Shown here: piece after piece, positions 60,425-64,000 of the stretch | Numbering within the stretch: position 1 is the first letter of the stretch | Layout of the letters: each line of letters opens with the position of its first letter | Assembly: GCA_022606425.2 (NCBI GenBank) | Contig: JAHDVF020001334.1 | Location: 124,001-188,000 of the forward strand | DNA from: Lepidostoma basale | Lineage: Eukaryota > Arthropoda > Insecta > Trichoptera > Lepidostomatidae | DNA length: 64,000 nt | Direction: 5' to 3' | The notes under the pieces: generated by a model | Seen by the model: only the letters and a program-made list of their open reading frames with translations | Databases searched by the model: none | What the model was told of the DNA's origin: nothing | Position numbers and translations under genes: made by a program

Positions 60425-60545
60425 ATGACACGATGTATGAATGTTGAGGAAGCGAGAGAAATGTGTCAGGAAAGAAAAGTGTGGCAGTCCACTCTTTCTG
60501 CCTACCCCTTTGGAGAGACGGCGTGATGGTTAGTTAGTTAGTTAG
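60425..60545 (+). mobile_element. Family A copy, right part
   Basis: MTRCMNVEEAREMCQERKVW, QSTLSAYPFGETA, TTAG tail (60528-60545). Together with 59255-59435 it restores one A copy lacking only RRACMTR-type residues at the junction. Confidence 0.85.
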
Positions 60546-61011
60546 ATAAGATATAATAATTAAGATGTTTCGTATAAATTTATCATAGAATTTTTGTAAA
60601 CGAGTATAAGTTAATTTAAAAAATGCCTTTAAGTAAATTAAAGTTTTCATTCCTTCAAATTATGAATCGTTATTTGCTTAAACATATTTTCGAAATTTGA
60701 AAGGTTAATATTTTCTTCGTTTATTTTCCGTGAACATATTGACCTTCTCCCAAAACACTAAACACCACTCTGTAATTCTAAGCAGTAACCATTAAAGAAT
60801 AAAACGAATAATAGATCTATATAATAGGGACAGTGTTTTTATTTTGGATTTTTTGGGAATAGAAAAACAAATACGAATTTGCCGGAAGTGCTCCGGAACT
60901 GGAGTAATCGTTCAAGTGACTTATGTGCCTTCAAGTTTTGTATTGCTCATACCCACAACTTGAATGGCTAGAAAGTGTTTTGATATAAAAAGGACTGAAT
61001 TAAAAAATATT
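60546..61011. other. No gene seen
   Basis: Unassigned AT-rich DNA. Confidence 0.3.
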
Positions 61012-61455
61012 AATTCTTCTTTTTCTTCTTCTTCCTTATTGTAGACCTATGCGGTCTGTTCTCCAGAGTGTTGCTCCTCCTGTGAGGTAGATTCCCAGCT
61101 GTCCTTCCATCTTTTAGGAGGTCTTCCACGAGGACGAGTCCCATGAGGTTGATTATACAATGCAATATAGGAGAGTCTGGTGGTGTCCATTCTCTGAACA
61201 TGACCGTTCCAGTCTCTTTTCGATGTTTGCTCCATCTTATAATATCCTCAACCTTACATATCTCTCTTATTCTGGTGTTCCTCACGCGATCCCTCAGTGT
61301 CTTGCCCGCTATCGTCCTCAGTGTCTTCATTTTGGAAGTCCTCAAAACTTGTTTTGTCCTTACTGTGTCTGCCCTTGCTTCGACGCCATATGTTTTTATT
61401 GGTCTTACGCACGCTTTATAGATTATTTGTGTTTTGTAGATATTAATTGTGTGAT
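61012..61455 (-). mobile_element. Family D (RTE-like) C-terminus
   Basis: Minus strand: CVRPIKTYGVEARADTVRTK, TSKMKTLRTIAGKTLRDRVR, NTRIREICKVEDIIRWSKHR, WNGHVQRMDTTRLSYIALYN, GTRPRGRPPKRWKDSWESTS. GAA tail at 61016-61036. Nearly intact frame, one shift near 61190. Confidence 0.88.
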
Positions 61456-61864
61456 GAAAATATTTTCCTAGTTGTTTCTTGAGAAAGAAATGCGAAAAGA
61501 GTTTTCATATACGAGTATAACATATGTTTTCATTCGTATTAAATATCATGGTCTTATATTGACACGATAATAAAAAACAATATTTCTTAGAGACTTAAGT
61601 TTTATTATAAATTCAGTCCTAAAATCTTATGTTACATGCATATATCCATGAGAGTTAGATTTATCAAATTACTCCGTCCGAGTGAATTGTGATATCGGAA
61701 CAGAACCAAACCTCCCTCCCTCCACACAGCAATCTATATAATGGTTTTCTAAGCGAATAATGGAAACTATCTCACCCTCAAGTAAAAATACGGCTTTACA
61801 GGATGTTTTAATCGGAAGAAAATCATTGATTTTTTAATAGTGACGAAAGCGTTCATTTCCTACG
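61456..61864. other. No gene seen
   Basis: Unassigned; includes a TACGAGTA octamer at 61510 and another at 61861. Confidence 0.3.
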
Positions 61865-62450
61865 AGTATTATTATATTTATTGTTTTTTTAAACAATGAC
61901 AGAAAACTCCAAATTAAATAATTAATTTAAATATAAATATCTCTGTTACGAAAGTTTTATTTTATTTTTTGGAAATAACATGTTTCACCTTGCTAATGCA
62001 TTAACAAAAGTAAATATTTATTTATTGTTTCTTAAACAATGATTTAAAACTCCGCGTATAATAATTAATAGGAATGAAAACGCATGTTTTCTATAAGTTT
62101 AAGGAATGAAATGTTTCACCTGTCTAAGGCATTATCTTATATTTGATAATGCCTTAGACAAAGGTAAAAAATTATTTATTGTTTCTTAAACAATGATTTA
62201 AAACTCCATATTTAATAATTAATAGAAATGAAAACGCATGTTTTCTAAAAGTTTTATTATGTGGTATTTTATTATTTCAGCTGTTAAAGGCATTATTTTA
62301 TATTTGAAAATGCCTTAGACAGGCGAAAAATGTCATTCCCATATAATATAATAAAAATTCTAGAAAACAGAAGTTTTAATTCGTGTTAATTATTAAATAT
62401 GGAGTTTTGCATCATTATTTAAGAAATAATAAACTACTTTTATGTATTTT
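61865..62450. repeat. Tandem cluster of H3 palindromes
   Basis: Three H3 units in head-to-tail order. The word TTGTTT.TTAAACAATGA occurs at 61881, 62026 and 62176, each followed by AAAACTCC, GAATGAAAACGC-like and an ATGTTTC-type box. Centres CTTATATTTGATAATGCCTT (62133-62152) and TTTATATTTGAAAATGCC (62293) are followed by right arms. The last right arm (GGCGAAAAATGTCATTCCCA) runs to the outer end GGAGTTTTGCATCATTATTT. Shared outer sequence suggests insertion of H3 into H3 or unequal crossing over. Confidence 0.8.
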
Positions 62451-62834
62451 TATTTATATAATATAAAAATAAACAACATCCCTTTACAGTGAAAACATTT
62501 ATCACCTATACAAAGGGCGGGTTTAATATAAAAAGAGTGAAAGCTTGTGTACCTAATGATAATGGTGTGGTCAGTAATATATAGCTAGCTCCATTTTATT
62601 TCTCAAAGAAAGTGTAATGGTGATTCGCCACTTTTAAACTTTTTTCCTCAAACAATCCGGTTAAAGATATTACCCCAAAAAAACATGATGCCGAGCTTTT
62701 ATATTTTATAGAGGTAAAATGGATAACGTCTTTATTTTCCTGTTCATACTAACGAAGTCACAATCACAACGCTTATCCAGAAGTGAATGAGTCATTGGTA
62801 AGATGCCAATACTAGGTGGTTTGACATATTTAAA
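62451..62834. other. No gene seen
   Basis: Unassigned AT-rich DNA. Confidence 0.3.
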
Positions 62835-62837
62835 AAT

Positions 62838-62985
62838 TGAATAAAACACTTTGTATAAAACCACTTTATTTTTAAGTAAGAAGTGCTAACCGGTTTGTGT
62901 ATAGCCCTGACAGAGTTACAGAGTGAAACCAGTTGGCGCTCCTTACTCAAAAATAAAGTGGTTTTACAAAAAGTGTTTTAAAAAA
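62838..62985. repeat. H6 palindromic repeat
   Basis: AAAACACTTTGTATAAAACC, ACTTTATTTTTAAGTAAGAA, GTGCTAACCGGTTTG / GTGAAACCAGTTGGCGCTCC, TTACTCAAAAATAAAGTGGT, TTTACAAAAAGTGTTTT. It has the stem III palindrome ACCGGT and GAAACC box, but the upstream box reads CTGACAGAG, with no clear CTGANGA fold. Confidence 0.75.
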
Positions 62986-63054
62986 AGTGTTTAATTCAAT
63001 TATTAATTAATATAATTCTTAGGCAACTTAAATACGAGTATTTCCCGTTTATGT

Positions 63055-63270
63055 AATTAATCACGGAACCCAGCCAGCATCGCTTAGGGCGCACTAGAAT
63101 GGTCCCCTAGGGGTGGAAAGAGGAAGCGAGGCAGACCTAAAGCCACCTGACGAGGTTAAAGCAGCAGGCCTTACTTGAGATGATATTAGACATCAGGCAT
63201 GCGAAAAAGTCGCATGGAGAAGGCCCCTTGAGGCCCGACGCACCGCGGAGGTGTGACAGGACAAGAAGAA
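63055..63270 (+). mobile_element. Family F (RTE-like) 3' end
   Basis: GGTGGAAAGAGGAAGCGAGG, CAGACCTAAAGCCACC, ACGAGGTTAAAGCAGCAGGC, TGGAGAAGGCCCCTTGAGG, then GTGACAGGACAAGAAGAAG. This is the inverse of 23125-23310, diverged and with a deletion at about 63150. Confidence 0.82.
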
Positions 63271-63515
63271 GTCAGAGCTCGTAACCACGTGGCAGAGTGG
63301 TTACGAGCTCTGACTTCCATGCCGAAGGTCGTGGGTTCGATTCCCGGCGATGGCAGTGTTATTGTCACACTGTCTTTGGTCTGGTGTAGAATTCAAGTGA
63401 CAATAAAATGGCGATAGATTGGCTACCTATCACATGTCACGAGAATCAATATAATAGCTAAAAAATAAAAATTGTATACAGTAATTGGGTCCAAACGACC
63501 TGTTGTGTACATAAA
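63271..63515 (+). mobile_element. SINE S1 (tRNA-derived) with 5' snapback
   Basis: tRNA-like head: A box TGGCAGAGTGG (63290-63300) and B box GGGTTCGATTCCC (63333-63345), 40 bp apart. The body CACACTGTCTTTGGTCTGGT, AATTCAAGTGACAATAAAAT ends AATTGGGTCCAAACGACCTG, TTGTGTAC and an A-rich tail to about 63555. The first 17 bases (63271-63287) are the exact inverse of 63298-63314, a snapback not expected in a tRNA head. Confidence 0.85.
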
Positions 63516-64000
63516 AAAAAAAAAATAAACAAAAAAAAAAATAAAAAAAAAAAAAGAAGAAGAAGAAGAAGAGAAGAAATTATTTTCTATTATTCTATCC
63601 GGAAATTCATATAGTATTTAGAAGTGAGAATTATGTAAATGAGTTTATTGTGTAAATGAATTACACAAACATAATGCTGAATTAAATTCCACACTTGTGA
63701 AGGAACTTTCATATACAAAGCAGAAATATTATAATACAAACTAGGCCATTTCTACTGTAAATAAGGTGGTGTGTCAAAATTTCAGAGGGCAAACAAAAGA
63801 ACACGGATCGTGTCTCCTGACACCGGTCTGTTTGTCTAAGAAAGCTTAGAAATACGTCCGCAATCCTATTAATATGCCCTTGGTTGAGCCTCCGACCTTA
63901 CCCTAATTTGTAAAGCCTTTGTGTTCCACGAAAAATCTAAATAAACATTATTAAATTAACAATTGTTGTATGAGCATGAAGCATGTGATTTTGTGCTTTC
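63516..64000. other. A-rich/GAA tract, then nothing seen
   Basis: Bases 63513-63575 are A-runs followed by GAAGAAGAAGAAGAAG, possibly the tail of a lost element or an extension of the SINE tail. From 63580 to the end of the window no feature is recognised. Confidence 0.4.

Noticed and set aside
62938..62950. H6 as another intact hammerhead
   Set aside because: It has a GAAACC box and the other arm has ACCGGT, but the upstream CTGACAGAG cannot be aligned to CTGANGA plus a stem II without an insertion.
63290..63358. A functional tRNA gene
   Set aside because: A and B boxes are present, but there is no proper acceptor stem and the sequence continues into a shared SINE body; classed as SINE head.

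Overview
The window is AT-rich eukaryotic intergenic or intronic DNA, almost certainly from an insect. It has an insect-type TTAGG run at the end of one retroelement, mariner and hAT transposons, and R1-type, Jockey-like and RTE-like non-LTR retrotransposons. Lepidoptera is my best guess, not proven. There is no bacterial-style gene organisation and I find no complete host gene. The only convincing host candidate is one small first coding exon on the minus strand at 45747-45843: a signal peptide followed by a consensus splice donor. Two other short minus-strand ORFs (52070-52306 and 52398-52625) are weak exon candidates.

Most of the sequence is a layered record of mobile elements, nearly all 5'-truncated and frameshifted. 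Family letters are local names of mine. Family A is an RTE-like non-LTR element with about 25 fragments on both strands. It is recognised by the post-RT C-terminus (YGSEAWNWQ ... RGRPRKTWHDQINQ ... WRSILSAYP.GETA) and a short-repeat 3' tail (TTAG, GTTT or GTT units). Families C, D, E, F, I and K are other RTE-like C-termini, most of them ending in GAA repeats. Family B is Jockey-like with AAAT or ATTTG tails. There is also an R1-clade end (59436-60424), CR1/L2/Rex-like ends (7980, 16192), two tRNA-derived SINE families (S1 at 63271, S2 at 8274, 23774 and 32255), two mariner elements (25534-26791, with intact inverted repeats and a dead transposase; and 53085-53890), a Buster-like hAT (14831-15838), and two MITE-like elements (6189-6591 and 19149-19313).

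The most interesting layer is a set of about ten unrelated-looking palindromic repeat families (H1-H10). Each carries, in the same geometry, a hammerhead-ribozyme-like core: CUGANGA, one extra U or A, stem II, GAAAC, a stem III that is a different short palindrome in most families (ACAUGU, ACAGCUGU, ACGU, ACCGGU, ACUAGU), then UH at the predicted cleavage site. Six copies keep both conserved core boxes. In every family the two copies are inverted with the CUGANGA side facing the centre. At 50702 a fragment of a Penelope-type GIY-YIG endonuclease is fused directly to the flank of family H1, next to the predicted cleavage position. This links the ribozyme repeats to Penelope-like retroelements. 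Hammerheads are known from Penelope-like elements and retrozymes; the extra nucleotide before stem II, the uniform inverted-dimer polarity and the number of co-resident families are what deserve a second look.

Nesting can be read from target-site duplications: R1 into A (12 bp), A into H3 (14 bp), E into A (9 bp), and an H1/H5 composite into SINE S2 (9 bp). B into F, B into K and B into A are clear from split matches. Stretches of AT dinucleotide (up to about 270 bp uninterrupted), a TG microsatellite, a roughly 110-bp minisatellite and several very long near-perfect hairpins complete the picture. All family names and homologies come from reading translations by eye; no database was searched.
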